A stretch of DNA of 64,000 nt from Bacillota bacterium (GTDB lineage Bacteria; Bacillota; Clostridia; Oscillospirales; Ruminococcaceae), in contig JAEWLW010000003.1 of assembly GCA_023457355.1 (NCBI GenBank), positions 1 through 64,000 of the forward strand. The letters are read 5' to 3'. Below, piece by piece: positions 51,563 to 59,963 of the stretch (position 1 is its first letter; every line of letters begins with the position of its first letter). Both the position numbers and the translations under genes were made by a program. Below the pieces are notes generated by a model. The model ran no database searches, was not told the origin of the DNA, and worked only from the letters and a program-made list of their open reading frames with translations.

Positions 51563-53046
51563 TTTTGATGACGCGCGGCTTTGCGCATACCTATGAAATA
51601 GAAATGCTGGCGCGTATGCTGTTTCCGGCGTTGTCGCTTGAATCTGTCGAGGCGCTGGCAGAACTGGACGCGGCACAGGATTATCTCCTCGCGGAGATGG
51701 CGCCCTGCGACAACGGCTGGCTGTTGCAGGTGGCGCTGCGGCAGGGCGGGCGCCTTTATAACGGGCAGGATACATTGGAATCAGGCCTTTCGGAAAAAGA
51801 GCGAGTGGTTGCACTCGCTCGAATTTTATACCGCACGGCACAAAAAAGCGGCTGCCGTGCATTGCGCTGGGGTATTTTGACCGGCATTCGCCCTGTCAAG
51901 CTTTTCCATGCGCTGGCGGCGCAGGGCCTGACCGAAGAGGAAGCCAGTACACAGCTTTGCGAACGCTATCTGCTGAGCGCGGAAATGGCGCAACTTGCCC
52001 AGACGGTCAGACGGTCTGAAAAACAAATTAACGACAAAAGTCTGCCGATGGGCTTCAGCTTGTATATTTCAATTCCTTTTTGTCCGCAGCGTTGCAGTTA
52101 TTGCTCCTTTGTGTCACAGTCGGTGGAAAAAATGCAGCATATGGTGGCGCCCTATGTCGAGCAGCTTTGTGCTGAAATTGCCGAAATCGGCAGTATCGCA
52201 AAAGCTTTGGGCTTGACGCTGCAAACAATCTATTTTGGCGGCGGCACACCGACAACATTGTCTGCGGAACAACTTACCAAGATATTTTTACAAATTGCTC
52301 ATGCTTTTGACCGGTCGAATCTGTTAGAATATACAGTAGAAGCCGGTCGACCCGACACGATTGACCGCGAACGGCTGCTGGCGCTCAAAGCGGCTGGTGT
52401 GACGCGTTTAAGCGTCAACCCCCAGACCATGAACGACGACGTCCTGTCCGCCGTGGGGAGAAAGCACACCGCCCTGCAGGTGGTGGAGGCCTTTGCGTTG
52501 GCGCGCGAGATCGGTTTTGAAAGCATCAACATGGATTTGATTGCGGGTTTGCCCGGGGATACCCCCGAAAGCTTCGAAAAATCGCTTAAAAAGGTGCTGG
52601 CGTTGAATCCGGACAACATCACCGTGCATACGCTGACATTAAAGCGCGCCAGCACGCTGGCTGAAGATTCACAGGCGGTTGCGCACCAGTATGCACGGTA
52701 CGCCGAAGTAGCGCAAATGGTGGATACGGCGCGGCGGCTGGTCTGTGCGGCGGGATATGCGCCTTATTACCTTTACCGGCAGAAAAACGCGGTGGGCAGT
52801 CTGGATAACACGGGCTATGCCCGGCCCGGCAAAGAAGGGCTTTATAACGTCTTTATAATGGATGAGACACATACGATATTAGCTGCCGGCGCCGGCGCTG
52901 TCACCAAGCTGCGCGCCCCGTCCGGAGAGGATATTGAGCGAATTTATAATTTTAAATATCCTGCGGAATACCTCTCGCGTTACCAGGTGATATCGAATCG
53001 TAAGGAAAGGGTGAAACGGTTTTATGAAAATCATCAGCAAGGTTAA
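51559..53046 (+). CDS. hemZ: HemZ-like radical SAM coproporphyrinogen dehydrogenase
   Basis: Radical SAM protein related to oxygen-independent coproporphyrinogen III oxidase. An N-terminal domain of about 165 residues, characteristic of HemZ, precedes the cluster motif CPQRCSYC (Cys175, 179, 182), TIYFGGGTPTTLS and NMDLIAGLPGDT. It has 495 residues. No other haem-synthesis gene is nearby and the substrate is unproven, as for many HemW/HemZ relatives. ATG overlaps the preceding gene. Confidence 0.9.
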   Translation: MILMTRGFAHTYEIEMLARMLFPALSLESVEALAELDAAQDYLLAEMAPCDNGWLLQVALRQGGRLYNGQDTLESGLSEKERVVALARILYRTAQKSGCRALRWGILTGIRPVKLFHALAAQGLTEEEASTQLCERYLLSAEMAQLAQTVRRSEKQINDKSLPMGFSLYISIPFCPQRCSYCSFVSQSVEKMQHMVAPYVEQLCAEIAEIGSIAKALGLTLQTIYFGGGTPTTLSAEQLTKIFLQIAHAFDRSNLLEYTVEAGRPDTIDRERLLALKAAGVTRLSVNPQTMNDDVLSAVGRKHTALQVVEAFALAREIGFESINMDLIAGLPGDTPESFEKSLKKVLALNPDNITVHTLTLKRASTLAEDSQAVAHQYARYAEVAQMVDTARRLVCAAGYAPYYLYRQKNAVGSLDNTGYARPGKEGLYNVFIMDETHTILAAGAGAVTKLRAPSGEDIERIYNFKYPAEYLSRYQVISNRKERVKRFYENHQQG

Positions 53047-53986
53047 AAATTCTCATATTGATGTCGCTGAAATTAATGCGCTGGCCAAAAACCCGGCTGC
53101 GTTTATTACAAAGTGCGAAAAGGGCTATTATGATCAGATAGATGAAATTGCCGATCAGGTGCTGGGCAGCGATGGGCGCTATCGCGTCGTGCTGCTGGCG
53201 GGCCCTTCCTCATCAGGCAAGACAACAACGGCGTATAAGCTGTCGGAATCGTTTGCAAAAAACGGCGTCCACGCCCCTGTGGTATCCCTGGACGATTTCT
53301 TTTTGGGAATTGCCAGTTATCCCCGACTGCCCGACGGCACACCCGACATGGAATCGGTCGAAGCGCTGGATCTCCCGCTTATCAATGCAACGCTGGGCTG
53401 TTTGCTGGGGCAGGGGTGCGCGACTTTTCCGGTTTTTGATTTTAACAACAGCGCCCGTTCCGACCATAGCAATGTGATCGAGCTGGGTGAGCGCGGCGTG
53501 CTAATTGTAGAGGGACTTCATGCACTGAATCCCCGGCTGGTGGAGGTGCTGGATCAGAATGCGCTCTACCGCGCTTATGTCAGCACGCGGACAAAATATA
53601 TGGACGGCGAAACCGAGGTGCTCACCCCTAAGGATGCAAGGCTCATCCGCCGGATGGTGCGTGACCACAATTTTAGAAACCGTTCTCCGCTCGATACGCT
53701 ATTGGCGTGGGAGGATGTGCTGGACGGTGAGGAAAAATATATCTATCCCTTCAGGGACAGTGTGAACTATAAAATTGATTCCTCGCTGGATTACGAAGGC
53801 TGTGTTTTCCATCATTACATACTGCCGATGATTGAATCCCTTAAAAACGACAGAGTCTATTCTGGTAAGGTCAAACAGATTGTCGATTTGCTTGAAGCGT
53901 TTGACGACGTTGATTACCACTACATCCCGGAGGATTCTCTGCTGCGGGAATTCATTGGAAGTGATAGTCTGACCGTTTCAAAATAA
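53024..53986 (+). CDS. Uridine kinase-like nucleoside kinase
   Basis: P-loop kinase of the uridine kinase/phosphoribulokinase group. Walker A GPSSSGKTT (about 60-68), SLDDFFLG and the lid-region RLIRRMVRDHNFRNRSP. Its 320 residues exceed Udk because of about 50 N-terminal residues; this clostridial type resembles the kinase domain attached to TGS domains elsewhere. ATG at 53024 lies inside the end of hemZ (23-base overlap). Confidence 0.85.
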   Translation: MKIISKVKNSHIDVAEINALAKNPAAFITKCEKGYYDQIDEIADQVLGSDGRYRVVLLAGPSSSGKTTTAYKLSESFAKNGVHAPVVSLDDFFLGIASYPRLPDGTPDMESVEALDLPLINATLGCLLGQGCATFPVFDFNNSARSDHSNVIELGERGVLIVEGLHALNPRLVEVLDQNALYRAYVSTRTKYMDGETEVLTPKDARLIRRMVRDHNFRNRSPLDTLLAWEDVLDGEEKYIYPFRDSVNYKIDSSLDYEGCVFHHYILPMIESLKNDRVYSGKVKQIVDLLEAFDDVDYHYIPEDSLLREFIGSDSLTVSK

Positions 53987-53999
53987 TGAATTTTCCGCC

Positions 54000-54056
54000 G
54001 TGCTTTTACCGGTTTTAAAATTTCTATTCCGCCTTTTTAACGGTGGCTAAAAGCAC
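54000..54056. repeat. Inverted repeat after the nucleoside kinase
   Basis: GTGCTTTTA (54000-54008) is the exact complement of TAAAAGCAC (54048-54056), with CCG/CGG paired inside. No T-run follows, so it is only a possible terminator of the hemZ-kinase unit. Confidence 0.4.
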
Positions 54057-54074
54057 AAGCCCCAACGATAAGCA

Positions 54075-54103
54075 TTGTATTTTTTGCCATATCGCGGTAT
54101 AAT
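54075..54103 (+). promoter_or_regulatory. Promoter of the zinc-ribbon gene
   Basis: TTGTAT (54075-54080), 17-bp spacer, perfect TATAAT (54098-54103), 32 bases before the start. Confidence 0.7.
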
Positions 54104-54135
54104 ATAAAACAATACAGTGAAGGGGTGTGGGGTTT

Positions 54136-54507
54136 ATGTCTGCTTTTGGCAGTGTGATGAATATGGTGCGGGATGCTGCGAGTATAGCGACAAAAAAGAC
54201 GGGAACGGCGGTTGAGCTTTCTAAATTAAAGCTGCAGATCATGCAGTTGCGTTCACAGATGCAGAGCACCTATGAGCGGATCGGTATACTAACCTATGAA
54301 CAGCAGAAAAACGGAACCGATAATTTCGAGCTGGTTTCGGTTTGTATCAAGGAAGTGGATTCTCTTTTGGTACAGATTAATGAAATCAACGCCAGCATTG
54401 CTGCAATCAAAGATGGGATTAGATGCCCCAATTGTAATGCGGCGAACCCGGTTAACACAACTTATTGCAAAAGCTGTGGCGTGAATTTGACTAAAGGACG
54501 GGAATGA
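54136..54507 (+). CDS. Coiled-coil protein with C-terminal zinc ribbon
   Basis: Protein of 123 residues, function unknown. A helical/coiled-coil part (about 10-95, with QIMQLRSQMQSTYERIG) is followed by a zinc ribbon CPNCNAANPVNTTYCKSCG, two Cys-x2-Cys pairs. ATG at 54136 follows AGGGG by ten bases; a GTG three codons earlier is too close. Between its own promoter and terminator, so monocistronic. Confidence 0.8.
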   Translation: MSAFGSVMNMVRDAASIATKKTGTAVELSKLKLQIMQLRSQMQSTYERIGILTYEQQKNGTDNFELVSVCIKEVDSLLVQINEINASIAAIKDGIRCPNCNAANPVNTTYCKSCGVNLTKGRE

Positions 54508-54516
54508 GACCTGACT

Positions 54517-54550
54517 AAATACTGCGAAGTAATATTCGCAGTATTTTTTT
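54517..54550 (+). terminator. Terminator of the zinc-ribbon gene
   Basis: Perfect 12-bp stem AAATACTGCGAA (54517-54528) with TTCGCAGTATTT (54535-54546), followed by a T-run. Confidence 0.9.
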
Positions 54551-54619
54551 GCGCTGCACGCTGCGGTTAGCATATTCGCCCCTTCACGCAAAATAGGATT
54601 CAAGGGGGAGGGGAGACCA

Positions 54620-56371
54620 TTGAAATCTAAAGGACAGTCGTTTGCATCGGGGGCGGCAACGCTGATGCTCGCAGCCGTAATCGTCAAAGTGATCGGCGCA
54701 CTTTTCAAGATTCCGCTGACGCGGATTCTGGGTGGCGAGGGTATGGGCTACTACATGACCGCCTATAGCGTGTTTAATCCGATTTATGCGCTGAGCGTGG
54801 CCGGCTTTCCGGTGGCGGTTTCGAAGCTCACGGCCTCCGCAATCGCCAAAGGCCGCCGAAAAGACCGCCAGAGAATTATGTCGGTCGCTTTGGTTTTGTT
54901 TCCGCTTATCGGGTTGGTGCTCTTTGGGGTCATCTATTTTGCCGCACCGTTTTTTGTTGTGGTGGTCGGCAACCAAAATGCGCTTAAAGCGGTGCAGGCG
55001 ATTGCACCCGCGGTGCTTTTCTGTTGTATAACCTCGGTTTTCAGGGGATACTACGAGGGTAGCCGCAATATGGTGCCAACGGCACTTTCTCAGGTTGTTG
55101 AAGCCGTTGTGAAGCTTTGCGTGGGGCTTTATCTTGCCTTTCGCTGTGTGGAGGGGGGGCTAGCCAGCTTTGAGAGCACCGGAAGCGTATTCGGGCTATC
55201 GGTAGCAGACCGCGCAGAGGCACTGACTGTGATTGCGCCGCACGCCGCGGCTGCCGCGGTTTCAGGCGTCGCAATCTCCACTGCGGCGGGCAGCCTGATA
55301 ATTGCGCTATACCACATTGTGCAAAAAGGTGAAGCCCTGCCGGGGCAAAGCAGTATTTCCTCGGGTAAAACGGCGGCACTCCTGCTTGGAATGGCATTGC
55401 CGGTTTCGGCCGGCGCGTTGGTTACCAATATTTCGTCACTGATTGATTTAGTGTCGGTGATGAACCGAATCAGCTTGGCGGCGCAGAACGACTGGGAGGC
55501 TTTGTGCCACAGCCACCCCGGCGCCATGCTGCAAAACATGCATGCCGAACGGGTTGCCAATTTTCTTTACGGCTCTTACACAGGGCTGGCCGTTACAATT
55601 TTCAATCTTGTACCGGCGCTCACGGCTGCCATTGGCACCTGCGCGCTGCCCATGATTGCCGCACTGGCTTCTCAGGGAAGGCTTTCACTGCTGCGGCAGC
55701 AGGTGGAGTCGGTCATCCGTGTCACAATCATCATTGCCATGCCGATGGGCATGGGCATTTGTTGTCTTTCCGAACCGATTCTGTCGGTGATTTTTGACAG
55801 CAACCCGATTGAAGTGGCCATTGCGGCAAGGTTGCTGCGCCCGATGGGCATTGCGGCTGTTTTTGTGGCCGTCAGCGGTGCGGTGAACAGTATGTTGCAG
55901 GCCGTCGGGCGGGTTTATGTTCCGGTGAAGATGATGCTGGGCGGCGCAGCCATCAAGTTTTTAATTAACTGGCTGTTGATTTCAATTCCGGCGGTTAACA
56001 TTTCAGGTGCACCATGGGGGACGCTGAGCTGCTACCTCTTTATTATGGTGGGCGGTACGGCTGTGCTCATGCGCACAATCGACGGTGATATCGGCTTATT
56101 CCCGATGTTTTTAAAGCCGCTGTTTGCATCACTGCTGTGCTGTATCACAGCGCGGAGTGCTTTGGGCGTTCTGCTGGGGCAGTATTCCGGCAGATTGGCG
56201 CTGGCGATATCCGTGGTCTGCGGCGGCGCTATTTATTTGGTTACGCTTTTGCTTTCCGGCGGAATACAGGAAAACGATTTGTATTTGCTTAAAAGTGACT
56301 CCAAAATTAAAAAACTGCTTTTATTATGCTGTAAATCCCCTTGCAAATCGCGTTATGATGCGGTAAAATAA
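54620..56371 (+). CDS. YabM/SpoVB-like polysaccharide flippase (MOP family)
   Basis: Multispanning membrane protein of 583 residues with about 14 helices, of the MATE-related polysaccharide exporter group (SpoVB, MurJ). The N-terminus FASGAATLMLAAVIVKVIGA and KIPLTRILGGEGMGYY are typical of SpoVB/YabM. In Bacillus yabM precedes mazG (yabN) in the same order, so a role in moving lipid-linked wall precursors, perhaps in sporulation, is likely. TTG start with GGAGGGGAG upstream. Confidence 0.85.
   Translation: MKSKGQSFASGAATLMLAAVIVKVIGALFKIPLTRILGGEGMGYYMTAYSVFNPIYALSVAGFPVAVSKLTASAIAKGRRKDRQRIMSVALVLFPLIGLVLFGVIYFAAPFFVVVVGNQNALKAVQAIAPAVLFCCITSVFRGYYEGSRNMVPTALSQVVEAVVKLCVGLYLAFRCVEGGLASFESTGSVFGLSVADRAEALTVIAPHAAAAAVSGVAISTAAGSLIIALYHIVQKGEALPGQSSISSGKTAALLLGMALPVSAGALVTNISSLIDLVSVMNRISLAAQNDWEALCHSHPGAMLQNMHAERVANFLYGSYTGLAVTIFNLVPALTAAIGTCALPMIAALASQGRLSLLRQQVESVIRVTIIIAMPMGMGICCLSEPILSVIFDSNPIEVAIAARLLRPMGIAAVFVAVSGAVNSMLQAVGRVYVPVKMMLGGAAIKFLINWLLISIPAVNISGAPWGTLSCYLFIMVGGTAVLMRTIDGDIGLFPMFLKPLFASLLCCITARSALGVLLGQYSGRLALAISVVCGGAIYLVTLLLSGGIQENDLYLLKSDSKIKKLLLLCCKSPCKSRYDAVK
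56341..56369 (+). promoter_or_regulatory. Promoter of mazG-hup, inside the flippase gene end
   Basis: TTGCAA (56341-56346), 17-bp spacer, TAAAAT (56364-56369), about 45 bases before mazG. Confidence 0.6.
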
Positions 56372-56413
56372 GTAGGATGTTTTTACCGATAAAGAAGGAG
56401 AATTTAGGCCGGC

Positions 56414-57214
56414 ATGGCGTTTCAGTTTAAAGAAAATTATCAGGTTTCCGATTTGATTAGAATTATGTCGCTGCTGCGGAGCAAAAATGGATGTCCGTGG
56501 GATTTGGAGCAGACGCATGAAAGCATCCGAAAGAATTTAATAGAAGAGGCTTATGAGGTTGTCGAGGCCATTGACGCGAACGATTCTAAAATGCTGTGCG
56601 AAGAGTTGGGCGACCTGCTTTTGCAGGTGGTGTTTCACAGCCGCATCAGCGAGGAGGCCGGCGACTTTTCAATCGACAATGTAGCGGATGGTATCTGTAA
56701 AAAATTAATTTTACGGCATCCGCATATTTTTGGCGATATAGTGGTCAATAATTCTAAACAAGTTCTCGAGAACTGGGATGATATTAAGAAAAAAGAAAAA
56801 GGACAAACGACTGTTTCTGAAACGCTTCACAGTGTGCCTAAGGTTCTGCCCGCGCTGATGCGCAGTCAAAAGGTTCAAAAGCGTGCGGCAAAATCAGGGT
56901 TTGACTATCCCGGCGTGGCTATGGCCTTGGCTGACCTTGAAAGCGAGATTGCCGAGCTGAAGAGTGCCATGGCTAATCAAGACGATCCGTCTTGCTGCGA
57001 AGAACTGGGTGACGTGCTGTTTTCGGCCGTGAATGTCGCGAGAATGCTCGACATAGATGCCGAAGAAAGTCTGACGGCGTCCTGCAATAAGTTTATAAAG
57101 CGGTTTGACGCTGTAGAGCTGCTTGCAGAGCGTGAAAATGTGGATTTGAAGCACGCGCCGCTTGATCGGTTAAACAAGCTTTGGCGTGATGTAAAAAACG
57201 CACAGGGCAAATAA
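56414..57214 (+). CDS. mazG: Nucleoside triphosphate pyrophosphohydrolase MazG
   Basis: House-cleaning NTP pyrophosphatase. Two MazG domains: the first with NGCPWDLEQTHESIRKNL, metal motif EEAYEVVEA and EELGDLLLQVVFHS; the second with LADLESEIAELKSAM and EELGDVLFSAVNVAR. It has 266 residues and lacks the N-terminal methylase domain of Bacillus YabN. ATG after AAGGAG at a rather long 13-base spacing. Followed by hup. Confidence 0.94.
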   Translation: MAFQFKENYQVSDLIRIMSLLRSKNGCPWDLEQTHESIRKNLIEEAYEVVEAIDANDSKMLCEELGDLLLQVVFHSRISEEAGDFSIDNVADGICKKLILRHPHIFGDIVVNNSKQVLENWDDIKKKEKGQTTVSETLHSVPKVLPALMRSQKVQKRAAKSGFDYPGVAMALADLESEIAELKSAMANQDDPSCCEELGDVLFSAVNVARMLDIDAEESLTASCNKFIKRFDAVELLAERENVDLKHAPLDRLNKLWRDVKNAQGK

Positions 57215-57249
57215 GTAAAGATGTAAAAATTATTGGAGGTTTTATTACT

Positions 57250-57525
57250 ATGACAAAAGCAGATCTGATCGGAATTGTTGCAGCAAAAACCGAGCTTTCC
57301 AAGAAGGATAGTGAAAAGGCTGTTAACGCTGTTGTCGATGCTATCACGGAGGCTCTTGTTGCCGGAGAGAAGGTTTCTCTCGTCGGTTTTGGTGCTTTTG
57401 AGGTAAAGACCCGCGGCCCCAGAAAGGGCATTAACCCCAGAACGAAAGAGGAAATTACCATTGCCGCTTCCAAGCTGCCTTCTTTCAAGGCTGGCAAGGC
57501 GCTTAAGGACGCTGTCGCCGAGTAA
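57250..57525 (+). CDS. hup: DNA-binding protein HU
   Basis: Histone-like dimeric protein that bends and compacts DNA. Starts MTKADLIGIVAAKTELSKKD; beta-arm signature GFGAFEVKTRGPRKGINPRT; 91 residues. ATG follows GGAGG by ten bases. Lies between mazG and rqcP and is followed by a terminator. Confidence 0.97.
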   Translation: MTKADLIGIVAAKTELSKKDSEKAVNAVVDAITEALVAGEKVSLVGFGAFEVKTRGPRKGINPRTKEEITIAASKLPSFKAGKALKDAVAE

Positions 57526-57550
57526 GCGTAATAATTGATAGAATTCACAT

Positions 57551-57583
57551 AGCCGGCGCACAGGTTTAGCTTTTGCGCCGGCT
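57551..57583 (+). terminator. Terminator between hup and rqcP
   Basis: Ten-bp stem AGCCGGCGCA (57551-57560) with TGCGCCGGCT (57574-57583), followed by TATTTGTATTT. It is partial in T content, so rqcP may be reached by read-through. Confidence 0.65.
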
Positions 57584-57603
57584 TATTTGTATTTGGAGGA
57601 AAC

Positions 57604-57846
57604 ATGAGACTGGATAAATATCTCAAAGTGTCACGGCTTATTAAGCGGCGCACCGTTGCGAATGAGGCCTGTGACGCCGGACGTATTTTGGTCAACGACA
57701 AGGTGGCGCGCGCCTCGTACGATGTCAAAGTTGGGGATATAATCACTGTTGGATTGGGCGCCAAACCATTGAATGTTCGGGTTATTTCGGTGACCGAGCA
57801 TGCCAAAAAGGATGAGGCGTCTGACCTTTACGCCGTTATAGAATAG
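57604..57846 (+). CDS. rqcP: S4-domain ribosome quality-control protein RqcP (YabO)
   Basis: RNA-binding S4 protein which, with RqcH, supports alanine tailing of stalled nascent chains on free 50S subunits. Starts MRLDKYLKVSRLIKRRTVAN with the S4 core GRILVNDKVARASYDVKVGD; 80 residues. ATG after GGAGGA. Its place between mazG and yabP is as in Bacillus. Confidence 0.92.
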   Translation: MRLDKYLKVSRLIKRRTVANEACDAGRILVNDKVARASYDVKVGDIITVGLGAKPLNVRVISVTEHAKKDEASDLYAVIE

Positions 57847-58006
57847 CGCTATAGGCGTGTGCCGCTATTTTGGAACAGCTGCGTGGGCATTTGCATATTT
57901 GACTAGGCCATTGTAATCTACAATTTTAATTGCCTTACGTAACAAAAACATGCCCGCCTTTTAAAGCCAATAACCGTATTAATCTGCTGCCGGGTTGTCT
58001 TTTTGC

Positions 58007-58037
58007 GGCATAACCTTTGCGTGCAGGCTCATACAAT
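58007..58037 (+). promoter_or_regulatory. Sigma-E-like promoter of yabP
   Basis: CATACAAT (58030-58037) equals the sigma-E -10 consensus; GGCATAAC (58007-58014), 15 bases upstream, is a fair -35. yabP and yabQ are sigma-E genes in Bacillus. The -10 overlaps a 9-bp inverted repeat (58026-58034 with 58043-58051). Confidence 0.55.
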
Positions 58038-58073
58038 AGGATGTATGAGCCAACGTGCGGGGAGGTAAGCCAT

Positions 58074-58358
58074 ATGGCAGAGGATAAAAACATGCTGCTG
58101 CGGCAGCAGCACAAGGTTGTGATGGATGGCAGGCGCGCGCTGACCATCACCGGCGTAACGGATATTGACAGCTTTGACGAACAGATGGTCGCTGTTTTTA
58201 CCGACGTCGGCGAACTGGTCGTGCGGGGCAGCAATCTGCATCTGGGGAAGATTGACGTGGAATCGGGTGAGCTTGCGCTCGACGGCGAAATCGATTCGCT
58301 TGAATACACCGATAACGCCTCTTCACGCCAGAGCTTGTGGGGCAGGCTGTTTCGCTGA
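58074..58358 (+). CDS. yabP: Sporulation protein YabP
   Basis: Small sporulation protein required for cortex formation, with YabQ, in the mother cell. 94 residues with the YabP core HKVVMDGRRALTITGVTDID and GSNLHLGKIDVESGELALDG, predominantly beta. ATG at 58074 follows GGAGG; an upstream GTG in frame overlaps the promoter. Stop overlaps the yabQ start (TGATG). Confidence 0.92.
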   Translation: MAEDKNMLLRQQHKVVMDGRRALTITGVTDIDSFDEQMVAVFTDVGELVVRGSNLHLGKIDVESGELALDGEIDSLEYTDNASSRQSLWGRLFR

Positions 58359-59236
58359 TGACGGATATACCGCTGTTGTTGACGCTTAGTGCCGAATGCC
58401 AGTATTTTCTGCGCGCCTGTTTGCTCGGCGCGGCGCTTGGCGTTTTTTTTGACTTTTTTCGTATTCTGCGCCGCTCCTTTGGCGGCGGCACCATTCTCAT
58501 CTGTCTGCAGGATTTGTTTTACTGGCTGGTCGTGGGGTATGTGACTTTCAGCTTTTTGCTGAGGTATTGCGACGGCCGGCTGCGCTGGTTTGTTTTTTTC
58601 GGCGAGCTGCTTGGGTGGATTCTTTTCAGGCTGACCTTGGGCGGCTGGTTTGTTGCATTCGGAAGTGCTGTTTTAACCCTGATCATACGGCTGGTCACCG
58701 GTATTTTCAAGCTGTTGCTCCGGCTTATCCGGCTTTTGATTAAAGCCATTACAGCGCCATTTTTATTTTTATACCGCGTTTTCGGCACACGGATAAAAAC
58801 GGCGGCTGTTAATCGTGTCAATCATGTAAAAAAAGTATGTCGTAATCGCAAATTTCGCTTGAAAAAGCAACTGAAATTATTGTATAATCGCTATATACCG
58901 CATTTTGGCGGCGGACTTCACCGGGTGAAGCAGGGAGGGGTAAATATGTCAAAGCGCAAAAAGCGTAAAGCAAATTGGCTTGTGCGCTTCTTTATGCTTT
59001 GCTTTGTTGGCTATGTTGCTATCTCACTGATTGGAATGCAGGTTGAAGTAACTGCGAAACGGCGGCAGCTTTTGGCGTTGCAGCAAAGCATTGAACAGCA
59101 AAAGCGCATCAATGCTGAAACGGAACGTCTTCTCAACGGAGAAAACGATGAGGAATATATTGAACGCGTAGCGCGGGATAAACTGGGATATGCTTATCCG
59201 GATGAAAAAATTTTTATCGACCGTTCCGGAAATTAA
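58358..59236 (+). CDS. yabQ: YabQ fused in frame to DivIC
   Basis: One open frame of 292 residues without a stop. Residues 1 to about 190 are YabQ, a sporulation membrane protein needed for cortex formation: helices near 10-35, 47-67 and 75-125 and a basic end. Residues 197-292 are DivIC/FtsB-like: basic start MSKRKKRKANW, a membrane helix, a coiled coil and ARDKLGYAYPDEKIF. Usually these are two genes. ATG at 58358 overlaps the yabP stop; the GTG seven codons upstream is less likely. A fused protein, an indel in the assembly, or mostly separate DivIC made from the internal start are all possible. Confidence 0.8.
   Translation: MTDIPLLLTLSAECQYFLRACLLGAALGVFFDFFRILRRSFGGGTILICLQDLFYWLVVGYVTFSFLLRYCDGRLRWFVFFGELLGWILFRLTLGGWFVAFGSAVLTLIIRLVTGIFKLLLRLIRLLIKAITAPFLFLYRVFGTRIKTAAVNRVNHVKKVCRNRKFRLKKQLKLLYNRYIPHFGGGLHRVKQGGVNMSKRKKRKANWLVRFFMLCFVGYVAISLIGMQVEVTAKRRQLLALQQSIEQQKRINAETERLLNGENDEEYIERVARDKLGYAYPDEKIFIDRSGN
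58859..58888 (+). promoter_or_regulatory. Sigma-A-like promoter for divIC inside yabQ
   Basis: TTGAAA (58859-58864), 18-bp spacer, perfect TATAAT (58883-58888), about 58 bases before the internal ATG at 58946. It would give vegetative expression of divIC-yabR independent of sporulation. Confidence 0.6.
58946..59236 (+). CDS. divIC: Septum formation initiator DivIC, internal start
   Basis: Essential division protein of the FtsB/DivIC family, in complex with FtsL and DivIB at the septum. 96 residues: basic cytoplasmic N-terminus, membrane helix (about 15-33), coiled coil (about 38-65) and the conserved ENDEEYIERVARDKLGYAYP. ATG at 58946 has its own GGAGGGG at 58934-58940, five bases ahead, and an upstream sigma-A-like promoter, so an independent DivIC is likely. 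The frame is shared with yabQ. Followed by yabR as in Bacillus. Confidence 0.85.
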   Translation: MSKRKKRKANWLVRFFMLCFVGYVAISLIGMQVEVTAKRRQLLALQQSIEQQKRINAETERLLNGENDEEYIERVARDKLGYAYPDEKIFIDRSGN

Positions 59237-59287
59237 CACAGGCACATAAGTTGACAGGATAATAATTTTGGGAGGATCTATTCATTT

Positions 59288-59767
59288 ATGGCGGTTGAAG
59301 TCGGGTCTATTGTAGAAGGCAAGGTCACAGGTATTACAAAGTTTGGAGCCTTCGTCGAACTCCCGGGTGGGAAAACAGGAATGGTTCACATTTCTGAAAT
59401 CGCAGCTACATACGTTAAAGAAATTCGCGATTTTCTTCAGGAAAATCAAGTTGTTAGCGTAAAGGTGATTGCCATTACCCCTGAGGGCAAGGTCAATCTG
59501 TCCATTAAACGCGCGATGGAACAGGTGCCGCGCACCCCAAACGCAGGGCCGCGCCCGGGTCAAGCGCATGCGCATCGGCCGGCGCCTCCTCCCAGACGCA
59601 CAGGTCCCGGCAGTGACATTGATTTTAGCCGCCAAAATAATGCGCCGCAGAGTTTTGAAGATATGCTCAGCCGCTTTAAGCAGACCAGTGATGATAAAAT
59701 GTCGGATATCCGGCGCAATTTGGACAGCAAGCGCGGCAGCGCCGGCCCCAAGCGGCACAGCAAATAA
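59288..59767 (+). CDS. yabR: S1 RNA-binding domain protein (YabR-like)
   Basis: RNA-binding protein, likely ribosome-associated. N-terminal S1 domain (about 1-72; GSIVEGKVTGITKFGAFVEL, GMVHISEIAATYV, KVNLSIKRA) and a Pro/Arg/His-rich linker, ending in a basic segment. It has 159 residues. ATG at 59288 follows GGGAGG by about 12 bases. Downstream of divIC, conserved order. Confidence 0.9.
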   Translation: MAVEVGSIVEGKVTGITKFGAFVELPGGKTGMVHISEIAATYVKEIRDFLQENQVVSVKVIAITPEGKVNLSIKRAMEQVPRTPNAGPRPGQAHAHRPAPPPRRTGPGSDIDFSRQNNAPQSFEDMLSRFKQTSDDKMSDIRRNLDSKRGSAGPKRHSK

Positions 59768-59838
59768 CTTGGTTGGCCGTTGGATAAATAACTTGGCACA
59801 ATCTGAAAGTGTGGCAGATTATTGAATATGGCGCAGAC

Positions 59839-59863
59839 AGGGGCTGTCGACGCGGCCCCTTTT
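59839..59863 (+). terminator. Terminator of divIC-yabR
   Basis: AGGGGC (59839-59844) with GCCCCT (59855-59860), then T residues. A second hairpin, GG-CGTCTC/GAGACGCC with ATGAA/TTCAT inside, follows at 59903-59943. Confidence 0.6.
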
Positions 59864-59963
59864 GCGTTTAAACCACGCGCTGAGAGTCAGCGGGTTAAAC
59901 GCGGACGTCTCTGGATGAATGTGATCGTTCATTTGGAGACGCCCGTTGTTGTTTGGAGGATTT

